Source: Streptomyces sp. NBC_00525
GTDB taxonomy: Bacteria > Actinomycetota > Actinomycetes > Streptomycetales > Streptomycetaceae
Length of the DNA stretch: 64,000 bases
Assembly: GCF_036346595.1 (NCBI RefSeq)
Contig: NZ_CP107834.1
Span: forward strand, 1,054,001 to 1,118,000
Direction of reading: 5' to 3'
Positions 52,633 to 61,042 of the stretch are shown here, in pieces. Below the pieces are notes generated by a model. That model ran no database searches. It was not told the DNA's origin and was given only the letters and a program-made list of their open reading frames with translations. Position 1 is the first letter of the stretch, and each line of letters starts with the position of its first letter. The position numbers were made by a program, and so were the translations under genes.

Positions 52633-52980
52633 ATGGCGACCATGGCGGAGTGCCGCAGCGCACTCGACAGACTTTCCGACAATCTCGCGGGGGCGGACGG
52701 CGACGTGCGCCGCGCCGCCGATCTGGACCGCTCGCTGAGCTGCCACATCAGAGACCTGGACATCACGTTCACCGGCCGGCTGTCCGGCGGCCGTATCCGG
52801 GTTCTGGACACCCTGGAGGGGCCACCCCGCGAGAAGGCCGAGATTCGTCTGGCGATGACCGGGGACGATCTCGTCGCCATGGTGGACGGCGACCTGAACT
52901 TCGCCAAGGCGTGGGCCTCGGGGCGCGTACGCCTGGAGGCCGGCTTCCGGGACCTGCTGAAGCTGAAGTCGCTGCTGTAG
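52633..52980 (+). CDS. SCP2 sterol-binding-domain protein
   Basis: A 115-residue protein covering most of an SCP2 fold: RDLDITFTGRLSGGRIRVLDTL, then IRLAMTGDDLVAMVDGDLNFAKAWASGRVRLEAGFRDLLKLKSLL. SCP2 domains bind hydrophobic ligands. It starts at ATG 52633, diverging from the tlyA operon by only 42 bases, so the two share a promoter region. It converges tightly on the siderophore ATPase gene (4-base gap). Confidence 0.82.
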   Translation: MATMAECRSALDRLSDNLAGADGDVRRAADLDRSLSCHIRDLDITFTGRLSGGRIRVLDTLEGPPREKAEIRLAMTGDDLVAMVDGDLNFAKAWASGRVRLEAGFRDLLKLKSLL

Positions 52981-52984
52981 GGGC

Positions 52985-53866
52985 TCAGTCCCGGCCCGCG
53001 TCGGCCGGCACCTTCCGGGCGCGTGCCCCGCGCACACGCGCCGCCGGTACGACCAGCGGCGTTCCCGTCTCGGGGTCGGGGATCACCTGGCAGCGCAGCC
53101 CGAACACCCGCTCCACCAGTTCCGCGGTGACGATCTCGCCGGGCGGCCCCTCGGCGACGATCTCGCCGCCGCGCATCGCGATGAGGTGGGTGGCGTAGCG
53201 CGCGGCGTGGTTCAGGTCGTGCAGGACGGCCACCAGCGTCCGCCCACGTGTCTCGTGCAGTTCCGCGCACAGGTCGAGCACGTCGATCTGGTGCTGGATG
53301 TCGAGGTACGTCGTCGGCTCGTCCAGGAGCAGCAGCGGCGTCTCCTGGGCGAGGGCCATCGCGATCCAGACCCGCTGGCGCTGGCCGCCGGACAATTCGT
53401 CGACATAGCGATCGGCCAGCTCGCCGACGCCGGTGGAGGCCATCGCCTCCTGGACGACGTGCTCGTCCTCGGGCGACCACTGCCGCAGCAGGCCCTGGTG
53501 CGGGTAGCGGCCGCGCGCCACCAGGTCGGCGACGGTGATGCCGTCGGGCGCGATGGAGGACTGCGGCAGCAGGCCCAGTGTCTTGGCGACCTTCTTGGCG
53601 GGCAGCCCGTGGATGGACCGCCCGTCCAGCAGCACCTGGCCGCTGCTCGGCTTCAGCATCCGGGACAGGGCCCGCAGCAGGGTGGACTTGCCGCAGGCGT
53701 TGGGGCCGACGATCACGGTGAAGGAGCGGTCCGGGATCTCGACCGAGAGGTTCTCCGCGATGACCCGCTGGTCGTAGCCGATGGTCACCGAGTCCGCGGT
53801 CAGGCGCTGCATGGTCGTACTCCGGGGGTGGGACGGACGGAGGGGGTCGGCGGTGCGGGGGCTCAT
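52985..53866 (-). CDS. iron-siderophore ABC transporter ATPase
   Basis: A 293-residue ATPase of the FecE/FepC type: Walker A GPNACGKSTLLRALS, signature LSGGQRQRVWIAMALA, Walker B LLLLDEPTTYLDIQHQ and H-loop LHDLNHAARY. The last ~45 residues form a short tail. It powers uptake of ferric siderophores. ATG 53866 overlaps the second permease stop (ATGA); the internal ATG at 53812 is an alternative that starts the conserved fold directly. Confidence 0.92.
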   Translation of the reverse strand: MSPRTADPLRPSHPRSTTMQRLTADSVTIGYDQRVIAENLSVEIPDRSFTVIVGPNACGKSTLLRALSRMLKPSSGQVLLDGRSIHGLPAKKVAKTLGLLPQSSIAPDGITVADLVARGRYPHQGLLRQWSPEDEHVVQEAMASTGVGELADRYVDELSGGQRQRVWIAMALAQETPLLLLDEPTTYLDIQHQIDVLDLCAELHETRGRTLVAVLHDLNHAARYATHLIAMRGGEIVAEGPPGEIVTAELVERVFGLRCQVIPDPETGTPLVVPAARVRGARARKVPADAGRD

Positions 53867-54936
53867 ATGCGTCCCGCCTTGCGTTCGGTCACCAGCAGCC
53901 ACACCAGATAGCAGCCGCCCAGGACCCCGGTGACGACGCCCACGGGCAGCTGCCGGTCGCCGAACGCGTCGAGCGCGATCCAGTCGGCGACGAGCAGCAG
54001 CGCGGCGCCCATCATGGTGGCGGCGACCAGGTTGGGGCCGGTGGACCGGGTCAGCCGGCGCGCCAGCTGGGGGGCGCTCAGCGAGACGAAGGCGATGGGC
54101 CCGGCGGCGGCCGTGGCGACGGCGACCAGCAGCACGGCGGAGCCCATGAGGAGCAGGCGTACGCGTTCGACGCGCACCCCGAGCGCGTACGCGGCGTCGT
54201 CGCCCATCTCCATGACGCGCAGGGCGGGCCCGTGCCCGTACACCAGCGGCAGCAGTACGGCGCAGACGGCCAGCAGCGGCCAGACCTGCGCCCAGTCGCG
54301 GCCGTCGAGCGAGCCGGTCATCCAGACGACGGCCCGGGTGGCGTCGACCAGGTTGGCCTTGGTGATCAGGTACTGGGTGACGGCGGTCAGCATGGCCGCC
54401 GCGCCGATCCCGACCAGGACGAGCCGGAAGCCGTGCACCCCGCGCTTCCAGGCCAGCAGGTAGACGGCGACCCCGGTGACCAGGCCGCCGGTGATCGCGC
54501 CGCCCGCGACGGCCGCCGCGCCGCCCTGGAAGAGGACGATGACGGTGAGCGCGCCGACGGTGGCGCCCTGGCCGAAGCCGAGCACGTCGGGGCTGCCGAG
54601 CGGGTTGCGGGAGATGGTCTGGAACACGGCACCGCCGGCCCCGAGGGCCGCGCCGACGAGCAGGCCGACGAGCACGCGGGGCAGCCGGAGTTCCGTGACG
54701 ATGAACTCCTGCTGGAACGTGCCGTGGCCGAAGAGCGTGGTCACGACCTCGCCGGGCGTCATCGAGAAGTCGCCGCTGCCGATGAGGACGACCGCCGCGC
54801 CCGCCGCGACGGCGGCCAGGGCCAGGGCCACCGCGGCGGCCCGCACGTTCATCCGGAACGAGTACCCGCCGGGCGTCCGCACGGCCCGCGCCGGACGGAC
54901 GGCGCGGGCCGTCTCCTTCGTGGTCGTGGCGCTCAC
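53863..54936 (-). CDS. iron-siderophore ABC transporter permease 2 (FecCD family)
   Basis: A 357-residue permease with about nine or ten helices and the FecCD motifs LRLPRVLVGLLVGAALGAGG, NPLGSPDVLGFGQGA and AAAGPIAFVSLSAPQLARRL (the ATPase-coupling region). GTG 54936 overlaps the permease 1 stop by GTGA. With permease 1 it forms the membrane channel of a heterodimeric importer. Confidence 0.92.
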   Translation of the reverse strand: MSATTTKETARAVRPARAVRTPGGYSFRMNVRAAAVALALAAVAAGAAVVLIGSGDFSMTPGEVVTTLFGHGTFQQEFIVTELRLPRVLVGLLVGAALGAGGAVFQTISRNPLGSPDVLGFGQGATVGALTVIVLFQGGAAAVAGGAITGGLVTGVAVYLLAWKRGVHGFRLVLVGIGAAAMLTAVTQYLITKANLVDATRAVVWMTGSLDGRDWAQVWPLLAVCAVLLPLVYGHGPALRVMEMGDDAAYALGVRVERVRLLLMGSAVLLVAVATAAAGPIAFVSLSAPQLARRLTRSTGPNLVAATMMGAALLLVADWIALDAFGDRQLPVGVVTGVLGGCYLVWLLVTERKAGRI

Positions 54937-55997
54937 AGCTGGGACATCCTCTTGCGTCGTACGAGGTGGATGAAGACGGGCCCGCCGATCAGCGCGGTGA
55001 CGATGCCGACCTGGAGTTCGGACGGCCGGGCGACGACCCGGCCGACCACGTCCGCGCCGAGCAACAGCACCGGCGAGAGGACGGCCGCGTACGGCAGAAT
55101 CCACCGCATGTCCGGGCCGGTGAGGGTGCGCACCAGGTGCGGGATCATCAGCCCGATGAAGACGATCGGCCCGCACGCGGCGGTCGCGGCCCCGCAGAGC
55201 AGGGTGACGGCGAGCATCGCGAGGACACGGGTCCGGGTCAGATGGGCGCCGAGCGCCCTGGCCGTGTCGTCGCCCATCTCCAGGGCGTTCAGCGGGCGCG
55301 CGATGAACGCGGTGAGCAGGACGCCCAGCGCGATGAACGGCCACACCTTGTCGAACGTCCCGGTGTTCGCGGAGGCCAGCGAGCCGACCGTCCAGAACCG
55401 CAGCCGGTCCAGCGCCGCCGAGTCGAGCAGCTGTACGGCGTTGACGTAGCCGTAGAGCGCGGCGGTGACGGCCGTCCCGGCGAGCGCGAGCCGCACCGGC
55501 GTGGCCGCGCGGCTGCCGCCCAGGAAGTACACGGCCACCGAGACGATCGCGGCGCCCGCGAAGGCGAACCACACATACCCGGTCAGCGAGGTGACGCCGA
55601 AGAAGCCGATGGCGGAGACGACGGCGGCCGAGGCGCCGGCGTTGACCCCGAGGATGCCCGGCTCGGCGAGCGGGTTGCGGGTGAGCGCCTGCATCACCGC
55701 CCCGGCGAGCCCGAGCGCGGCGCCGACGACGAGCCCCAGCATGGTGCGGGGCACGCGCACATCGCGCACGAGGACGTCGTCGCCGCTCCCCGCGTAGTGG
55801 AACAGGCCGTGCCACACATGGGAGAGGGGCATCGCCTTGGCGCCGATCGCGATGGACGCGAAGCAGACCAGCACGAGAACGGCCACGGCCACCAGGAGCC
55901 CCGCCGCTCTCGCCGCGTGACGTCTGCGGGGAGCGGCGGCCGTCTCCGGCGCGGCTATCGGGCCGGAACGGGTATCCGGGGGACTCTCAACCAACAC
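54933..55997 (-). CDS. iron-siderophore ABC transporter permease 1 (FecCD family)
   Basis: A 354-residue permease: VRVPRTMLGLVVGAALGLAG, NPLAEPGILGVNAGASAA and ACGPIVFIGLMIPHLVRTL are FecCD signatures. It is the first gene of permease 1-permease 2-ATPase, all overlapping by 4 bases. GTG 55997 has no Shine-Dalgarno and an iron-box-like element starts 5 bases upstream, so the mRNA may be leaderless. No substrate-binding lipoprotein is encoded nearby. Confidence 0.92.
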   Translation of the reverse strand: MLVESPPDTRSGPIAAPETAAAPRRRHAARAAGLLVAVAVLVLVCFASIAIGAKAMPLSHVWHGLFHYAGSGDDVLVRDVRVPRTMLGLVVGAALGLAGAVMQALTRNPLAEPGILGVNAGASAAVVSAIGFFGVTSLTGYVWFAFAGAAIVSVAVYFLGGSRAATPVRLALAGTAVTAALYGYVNAVQLLDSAALDRLRFWTVGSLASANTGTFDKVWPFIALGVLLTAFIARPLNALEMGDDTARALGAHLTRTRVLAMLAVTLLCGAATAACGPIVFIGLMIPHLVRTLTGPDMRWILPYAAVLSPVLLLGADVVGRVVARPSELQVGIVTALIGGPVFIHLVRRKRMSQL

Positions 55998-56001
55998 GAG
56001 G

Positions 56002-56020
56002 TTAGGTTAGCCTACCCAAC
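56002..56020. promoter_or_regulatory. DmdR/IdeR-like iron box
   Basis: On the minus strand the 19-base site matches the consensus TTAGGTTAGGCTAACCTAA in 16 of 19 positions, with a perfect right half (GGCTAACCTAA). It lies 5 bases before the permease 1 start, consistent with Fe-dependent repression. Confidence 0.8.
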
Positions 56021-56072
56021 CTCCGTTTCCTCCGGCCCGGGTCCGCACCCGGCTCCGCACATGCGTCCTCGC

Positions 56073-57101
56073 CTACAGCCCCAGCCGGGCCACGGCCTTC
56101 TCCGCGTCCAGCCCGCAGGACCCGTCCCCGGCATGCGACCAGGCCGCCGCGCACAGCGCGCGCAGCCCGTCGAGCGCCCCGCCCTCGCCCTCCAGCACCA
56201 GCCGCCCGTCGTGCGCGCGGGCCGTCCAGCCGCCGCAGCCGAAACCCTCGCCGTCCGCCGTCACCTCGGGCTGTCCGGTGAGCAGCCCGCGCAGATCCGC
56301 GTCGATGTACGTGGGCCGGTGCTCGGGCACGGCCGCCACCAGCTGCGCCGCGTCCGTCACCCCGGTCAGCACCAGCAGCGAGTCGACGCCGCCGTTGAAC
56401 GCCCCCTCGATGTCCGTGTCGAGCCGGTCGCCGACCACCAGCGGCCGCCGGGCCCCGGTGCGCAGCACGGTCTCGCGGTGCATCGGCGGCAACGGCTTCC
56501 CGGCGACCCGGGGTTCGGCGCCGGTCGCGATCCGGACGACCTCCACCGCGGCCCCGTTGCCCGGCGCGATGCCCCGCGCGCCCGGAATCGTCCGGTCGGT
56601 GTTGGACGCGAACCACGGCAGGCCGCGGTTGATCGCGTACGAGGCCTCCGCGAACCGGCCCCACGCGAGATCGGGACCGCCGTACCCCTGCACCACGGCG
56701 ACCGGGTCGTCCTCCGCCGACTCGACCGGAACCAGGCCGCGTTCGCGCAGCGCGACGTGCAGCCCCTCGCCGCCGACCACCAGCACCCGCGCCCCGGCGG
56801 GCAGTTGGTCGGCGACCAGCCGGGCCACGGCCTGCGCCGAGGTGATCACGTCGGTGGGCGCGGCCGGCACGCCCAGCTCGGTCAGATGCCGGGCCACGGC
56901 GTCCGGGGTGCGCAGCGCGTTGTTGGTGACGTACGCCAGATGCATCCCGCCGTCCCGCGCCGTGCCGAGCGCCGCCACGGCATGGTCGATCGCCAGCCCG
57001 CCCGCGTACACGACACCGTCGAGGTCGAGCAGCGCCGTGTCGTACGCCTCGTTCAACGGCGTGCCGCTGCCGCTCGGCCTGGTCCTGCTCGTCCCGCTCA
57101 T
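56073..57101 (-). CDS. HAD-IIA family phosphatase
   Basis: A 342-residue HAD-superfamily protein of the NagD/pyridoxal-phosphatase-like type: LLDLDGVVYAG (nucleophile Asp), YVTNNALRTP, GKPLPPM and VVGDRLDTDIEGA. The last ~60 residues extend beyond the usual fold. It should dephosphorylate a small metabolite such as pyridoxal phosphate or a sugar phosphate. ATG 57101 follows AGGAGCGCGG. It diverges from the DUF1015 gene by 71 bases. Confidence 0.9.
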   Translation of the reverse strand: MSGTSRTRPSGSGTPLNEAYDTALLDLDGVVYAGGLAIDHAVAALGTARDGGMHLAYVTNNALRTPDAVARHLTELGVPAAPTDVITSAQAVARLVADQLPAGARVLVVGGEGLHVALRERGLVPVESAEDDPVAVVQGYGGPDLAWGRFAEASYAINRGLPWFASNTDRTIPGARGIAPGNGAAVEVVRIATGAEPRVAGKPLPPMHRETVLRTGARRPLVVGDRLDTDIEGAFNGGVDSLLVLTGVTDAAQLVAAVPEHRPTYIDADLRGLLTGQPEVTADGEGFGCGGWTARAHDGRLVLEGEGGALDGLRALCAAAWSHAGDGSCGLDAEKAVARLGL

Positions 57102-57172
57102 GTTCCGCGCTCCTCATCGGCTGCCTCTCCCCCGATCATCGCGCATCCCCGTACCCCACATACGATGCGTGG

Positions 57173-58453
57173 ATGAATACACGAGGCACCACGGACCGGG
57201 GACTGCGTCTGATTCCGTTCCGCGGACTGCGTTACGTCCCCGAACGGGTCGGCAGCCTCGCCGCGGTGACCTCGCCCCCGTACGACGTGGTCGTCCGCCC
57301 GGACGGGCTGCTGCACCTGGAGTCGGCGGACCCGTACAACATCGTCCGTCTGATCCTGCCCCAGGCCGACACGGTCGCCGCCCGCAACGCCCAGGCCGCC
57401 GCGACCCTGCGCGACTGGCTCGCGGAGGGCGTGCTCGCACCGGACGCGGAACCCTCCCTGTACGTGTACGAGCAGCGCGGCGACGGCATCCTGCAGCGGG
57501 GCGTCATCGGCGCCCTCGCGCTCTCCGGGCCGGACGCGGGCGTCGTGCTCCCGCACGAGGACGTCATGGCGCACGTCGTCGAGGACCGGGCCGACCTGAT
57601 GCGCGCCACGGCCGCCCATCTGGAACCGCTGCTGCTGACCTACCGGGGCGACGAGGACGCCGCCACGGGCGCGACCGCCGTCATCGAGCGGACCGTCGAC
57701 CGTCCGCCGCTGCTCGCCACGACCACCGAGGACGGCTTCCGCCACCGGCTGTGGGCGGTCACCGACGCCGGTCAACGCGCGGAGATCCAGGCGGACCTGA
57801 TTCGGCATCAGGCCCTGATCGCGGACGGCCACCACCGCTGGGCCACCTACCTGCGGCTCCAGGAGGAGCACACGGACCCCGGTCCCTGGGACTACGGCCT
57901 GGTCCTGCTGGTGGACACCGCCCGCTACCCGCTCCGGGTACGCGCCATCCACCGGCTGCTGCACGGCCTGCCGGTCGCCGACGCGGTGGCCGCGCTGTCC
58001 GGCCTGTTCCGGGTGCGCGAGGTGCCGGGGCCGCTCCCCCGCGCCCTGGAGGCGCTGGCCGGCGCGGCCGACGAGGGCAACGCGTATCTCCTCGCGGGCG
58101 ACGGCGGCTTCCATCTGGTGGACCGGCCCGACCCGGCGCTGCTCGCCCGCGCGGTTCCGGCGGACCGGCCGGAGGCCTGGCGGACCCTGGACGCGACGGT
58201 GCTGCACGCGGCGCTGCTGGACCGGGTCTGGCGCATCCCGGACGACCCGGCGCACATCGCGTACATCCACGACACGGCGGCGGCCGTGGAGCAGGCCGAG
58301 CGGCACGGCTCCACGGCGGTGCTGATGCATCCGGTGCGCGAGGAGCTGGTCCGGGACCTGGCCCGGCAGGGGGTCACGATGCCCCGCAAGTCGACGTCCT
58401 TCGGCCCGAAGCCCGCCACGGGCCTGGTGCTGCGCAGCCTGGACCTCGGCTGA
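57173..58453 (+). CDS. DUF1015 family protein
   Basis: A 426-residue protein covered by DUF1015: PFRGLRYVPERVG at the start, SPPYDVVVRPDGLLHLE, PYNIVRLILP, then IADGHHRWATYLRL (a conserved H-H-R) and MPRKSTSFGPKPATGLVLRSL at the C-terminus. DUF1015 proteins are conserved but uncharacterised; a nucleotide- or kinase-related role has been suggested from context in other bacteria. ATG 57173 has only a weak site. A long hairpin follows. Confidence 0.88.
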   Translation: MNTRGTTDRGLRLIPFRGLRYVPERVGSLAAVTSPPYDVVVRPDGLLHLESADPYNIVRLILPQADTVAARNAQAAATLRDWLAEGVLAPDAEPSLYVYEQRGDGILQRGVIGALALSGPDAGVVLPHEDVMAHVVEDRADLMRATAAHLEPLLLTYRGDEDAATGATAVIERTVDRPPLLATTTEDGFRHRLWAVTDAGQRAEIQADLIRHQALIADGHHRWATYLRLQEEHTDPGPWDYGLVLLVDTARYPLRVRAIHRLLHGLPVADAVAALSGLFRVREVPGPLPRALEALAGAADEGNAYLLAGDGGFHLVDRPDPALLARAVPADRPEAWRTLDATVLHAALLDRVWRIPDDPAHIAYIHDTAAAVEQAERHGSTAVLMHPVREELVRDLARQGVTMPRKSTSFGPKPATGLVLRSLDLG

Positions 58454-58471
58454 CCACCCGCCCGTAACGCG

Positions 58472-58508
58472 GAAGAGGGCGGCACCCGTCGCGGGTGCCG
58501 CCCTCTTC
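58472..58508. terminator. bidirectional terminator
   Basis: Perfect 17-base arms (GAAGAGGGCGGCACCCG and complement) around TCG, between the convergent DUF1015 and FRRDD-repeat genes. Confidence 0.85.
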
Positions 58509-58524
58509 TCATGCGCTACGCACG

Positions 58525-60660
58525 TTACGCCTTGGCCGGGCCGTCCTCGTCGGCGGCGGGCGCGACGGCGTCACGGTCCTCGTCCCGCTCGTCGGCGGGC
58601 TCGTCGTCGTGCTCGTCGGCGGCGGGCTCGCGGTCGTCGTCCTCGTGCTGCTCGTCGCCGTGCTCGTCCAGGGCGTCGACGAATTCGACCCCGTCCAGCT
58701 CGGCGAGGCGGTCCGAGGCGTCGGTGGCGCCGTCCTTGTCGGACTCCAGCGCCTTGCCGAACCACTCGCGGGCCTCGTCCTCGCGGCCCGCTTCGAGCAG
58801 CGCGTCGGCGTACGCGTACCGCAGGCGCGGCGTCCAGGCGTGCACGGCGCTCGATGCCAGCTCGGGGCTCTGGAGCGTGACGATGGCGGCGTCGAGCTGC
58901 CCCATGTCGCGGCGGGCGCCGGCGGCCACGAGACGCATCTCGACCTGTCCGGCCTTGTCCAGCTTCTGCACCTCGGGCTCACCGGCCATGGCCAGGGCCT
59001 TCTCGGGCCGGCCCAGACCGCGCTCGCAGTCCGCCATGACGGGCCACAGCTCCACGGAGCCGGTCATCCGCCGGGACGCCCGGAACTCGGCCAGCGCCTC
59101 CGCGTACCGCTGGGTCGCGTAGGCGGCGAAACCGGCGGCCTCGCGGACGGCGGCGACACGCGAGGCGAGCCGCAGGGCGACGCGCGAGTACCCGTACGCC
59201 TCCTCGGGCTCCTCGTCGATGAGCCGGGCCACCATGACGAGGTTGCGCGCCACGTCCTCGGCCAGCGTCTTGGGCAGGCTCTGCAGCTCCTGGCGGACGT
59301 CCTGGTCGATCTCGTGGCCGGTGACGTCGTCGGGGATGGGCAGCCGCTTGATGGGCTCGCGGTCGCGGTCGTCGCGCCGGTCGTAGCCGCCCGGCCGGCC
59401 GCCCCGGTCGTCCCGGCCCCGGTAGCCGCCCCGGTCGCGGTCGTCCCGCTGGCCGCGGTAGCCGCCGCCCCGGTTGTCGTCACGGCGGAAGCCGCCGCCG
59501 GAGTTGCCGCCCCGGTCGTCGCGGCGGAACCCACCGCCGGAGGGGCGGTCGTCGCGACGGAAGCTGCCGCCACGGTTGTCGTCGTCCCGACGCGGACCAC
59601 GCGGCCGGTCATCACGACGGTCATCGCGCCGGTCGTAGCCGTAGCCGCCGGAGCGGCCACCGCGGTCGTCGTCGCGACGCGGGCCACGGTCGCGGTCCCG
59701 GTCGCGGTCGTCACGGCGGAAGCCACCGCCGTACGAACCACCACGGCTGTCGTCACGCCGGTCGTCGCGGCGGTCGAACCCGCCGGGGCGCCCGCCCCGG
59801 TCGTCATCGCGACGCGGGGCACGATCGTCACGGCGGAAGCCGCCGCCGGAGTTGCCGCCCCGGTCGTCGCGGCGGAAGCCGCCACCGGAGGGGCGGTCGT
59901 CGCGACGGAAGCCGCCGCCACGGTTGTCGTCGTCCCGACGCGGACCACGCGGCCGGTCATCACGACGGTCGTAGCCACCGGGGCGGCCGCCCCGGTCGTC
60001 GTCGCGACGGGGCGCGCGGTCGTCGCGGCGGAACCCGCCACCACGGTTGTCGTAGCCGCCACCACGATCGTCACGACGGAACCCACCACCCGAGTTACCA
60101 CCCCGGTCATCACGGCGGAACCCGCCGCCGGAGTTGCCGCCTCGGTCGTCGCGGCGGAAGCCACCGCCGGAGGGGCGGTCGTCACGGCGGAAGCCGCCGC
60201 CACGGTTGTCGTCGTCCCGACGCGGACCACGCGGCCGGTCATCACGACGATCGTCACGCCGGTCATAGCCGCCCGGCCGGCCGCCCCGGTCGTCGTCGCG
60301 GCGCGGGGCGCGGTCGTCGCGGCGGAACCCGCCACCACGGTTGTCGTAGCCGCCACCACGATCGTCACGACGGAACCCACCACCGGAGCTACCACCCCGG
60401 TCGTCACGGCGGAAGCCGCCGCCCGAGTTGCCACCCCGGTTGTCGTCCCGACGCGGGCCGCGGTCGTCGCGGTCCCGGTCGTCACGGCGGAAGCCGCCAC
60501 CCGTCGGCCGGCTGTCGTCACGGCGGTATCCACCGCGGTCGTTGTCCCGGCGCGGGCCGCGCGAACGGTCGTCACGGCCGCCGCCGAAGCCGCCCCGGTC
60601 ACCGCCGTCCCGTCGACGCGGCTCGCGCTCCGAACGATCGTCGGGAGAGTTGGTGGACAT
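58525..60660 (-). CDS. FRRDD/RGG-repeat disordered protein with C-terminal TPR-like domain
   Basis: A 711-residue protein in two parts. Residues 1-~440 are almost wholly Gly, Arg and Asp, with about 16 FRRDD units set in larger blocks of roughly 90 residues (GGRPGGYDRRDDRR, PRGPRRDDDNRG, PSGGGFRRDDRGG). Residues ~445-640 form an ordered helical domain (LPIPDDVTGHEIDQDVRQEL, RYAEALAEFRASRRM) resembling TPR repeats. An acidic tail closes it. RGG-like blocks suggest RNA binding or condensation; the adjacent rRNA operon fits but proves nothing. ATG 60660 follows AGGAG. Confidence 0.8.
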   Translation of the reverse strand: MSTNSPDDRSEREPRRRDGGDRGGFGGGRDDRSRGPRRDNDRGGYRRDDSRPTGGGFRRDDRDRDDRGPRRDDNRGGNSGGGFRRDDRGGSSGGGFRRDDRGGGYDNRGGGFRRDDRAPRRDDDRGGRPGGYDRRDDRRDDRPRGPRRDDDNRGGGFRRDDRPSGGGFRRDDRGGNSGGGFRRDDRGGNSGGGFRRDDRGGGYDNRGGGFRRDDRAPRRDDDRGGRPGGYDRRDDRPRGPRRDDDNRGGGFRRDDRPSGGGFRRDDRGGNSGGGFRRDDRAPRRDDDRGGRPGGFDRRDDRRDDSRGGSYGGGFRRDDRDRDRDRGPRRDDDRGGRSGGYGYDRRDDRRDDRPRGPRRDDDNRGGSFRRDDRPSGGGFRRDDRGGNSGGGFRRDDNRGGGYRGQRDDRDRGGYRGRDDRGGRPGGYDRRDDRDREPIKRLPIPDDVTGHEIDQDVRQELQSLPKTLAEDVARNLVMVARLIDEEPEEAYGYSRVALRLASRVAAVREAAGFAAYATQRYAEALAEFRASRRMTGSVELWPVMADCERGLGRPEKALAMAGEPEVQKLDKAGQVEMRLVAAGARRDMGQLDAAIVTLQSPELASSAVHAWTPRLRYAYADALLEAGREDEAREWFGKALESDKDGATDASDRLAELDGVEFVDALDEHGDEQHEDDDREPAADEHDDEPADERDEDRDAVAPAADEDGPAKA
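59350..60640 (-). repeat. degenerate tandem repeat DNA encoding FRRDD/RGG blocks
   Basis: About 1.3 kb of imperfect in-frame repeats. Near-identical sub-blocks (encoding NRGGGFRRDDRPSGGGFRRD) recur around 59530, 59880 and 60160. The repeats likely change by recombination and could mis-assemble. Confidence 0.85.
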
Positions 60661-60736
60661 GGGTGTGGCTCCTGTCATCGGGGTACTACAGACATTCTCG
60701 CGCAGCCGGTCAACCGACGCGCTTCGGGCAAAACAA

Positions 60737-60781
60737 AAGGACCCTTGGTCCCAGCGCTGAACGCTGGGACCAAGGGTCCTT
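60737..60781 (-). terminator. rRNA operon terminator
   Basis: Perfect 20-base arms (60737-60756 and 60762-60781) around CTGAA; on the minus strand the stem is followed by TTTTGTTTTG. It lies just after the 5S gene. Confidence 0.93.
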
Positions 60782-60789
60782 CAAAAATT

Positions 60790-60908
60790 GTTCGGCGGCG
60801 TCCTACTCTCCCACAGGGTCCCCCCTGCAGTACCATCGGCGCTGAAAGGCTTAGCTTCCGGGTTCGGAATGTAACCGGGCGTTTCCCTAACGCAATGACC
60901 ACCGAAAC
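60790..60908 (-). rRNA. rrf: 5S ribosomal RNA
   Basis: On the minus strand it begins GTTTCGGTGGTCATTGCG, contains CCGAACCCGGAAGCTAAG and ends GGACGCCGCCGAAC. Ends pair as expected; length is about 119 bases. It is the last gene of the rRNA operon, followed by the terminator. Confidence 0.95.
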
Positions 60909-61042
60909 ACTATCGGCCACTCCGCGACAAAGCGGAGTATCGGCACTTAGCGAACAAGCACACTTTTTAGTTAAGTGAATGACGTTGTTCAACCAGCACG
61001 ACTGTTCGTGGCCTGGGAACAACACAGTGGACGCGAGCAACT
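60909..61042 (-). other. 23S-5S spacer
   Basis: About 134 bases without a tRNA. It includes a hairpin ACTCCGC-GACAAA-GCGGAGT (60919-60938) just before the 5S gene, probably an RNase processing signal. Confidence 0.7.

Noticed and set aside
58495..60978. 827-residue plus-strand ORF rich in Val, Ala and Thr
   Set aside because: It is the antisense of the FRRDD-repeat gene and 5S region; its composition follows from the GC-rich repeats. No Shine-Dalgarno or domain is seen, and it runs into rRNA.
60909..61042. possible tRNA in the 23S-5S spacer
   Set aside because: No cloverleaf or TpsiC-like motif; only a short processing hairpin.
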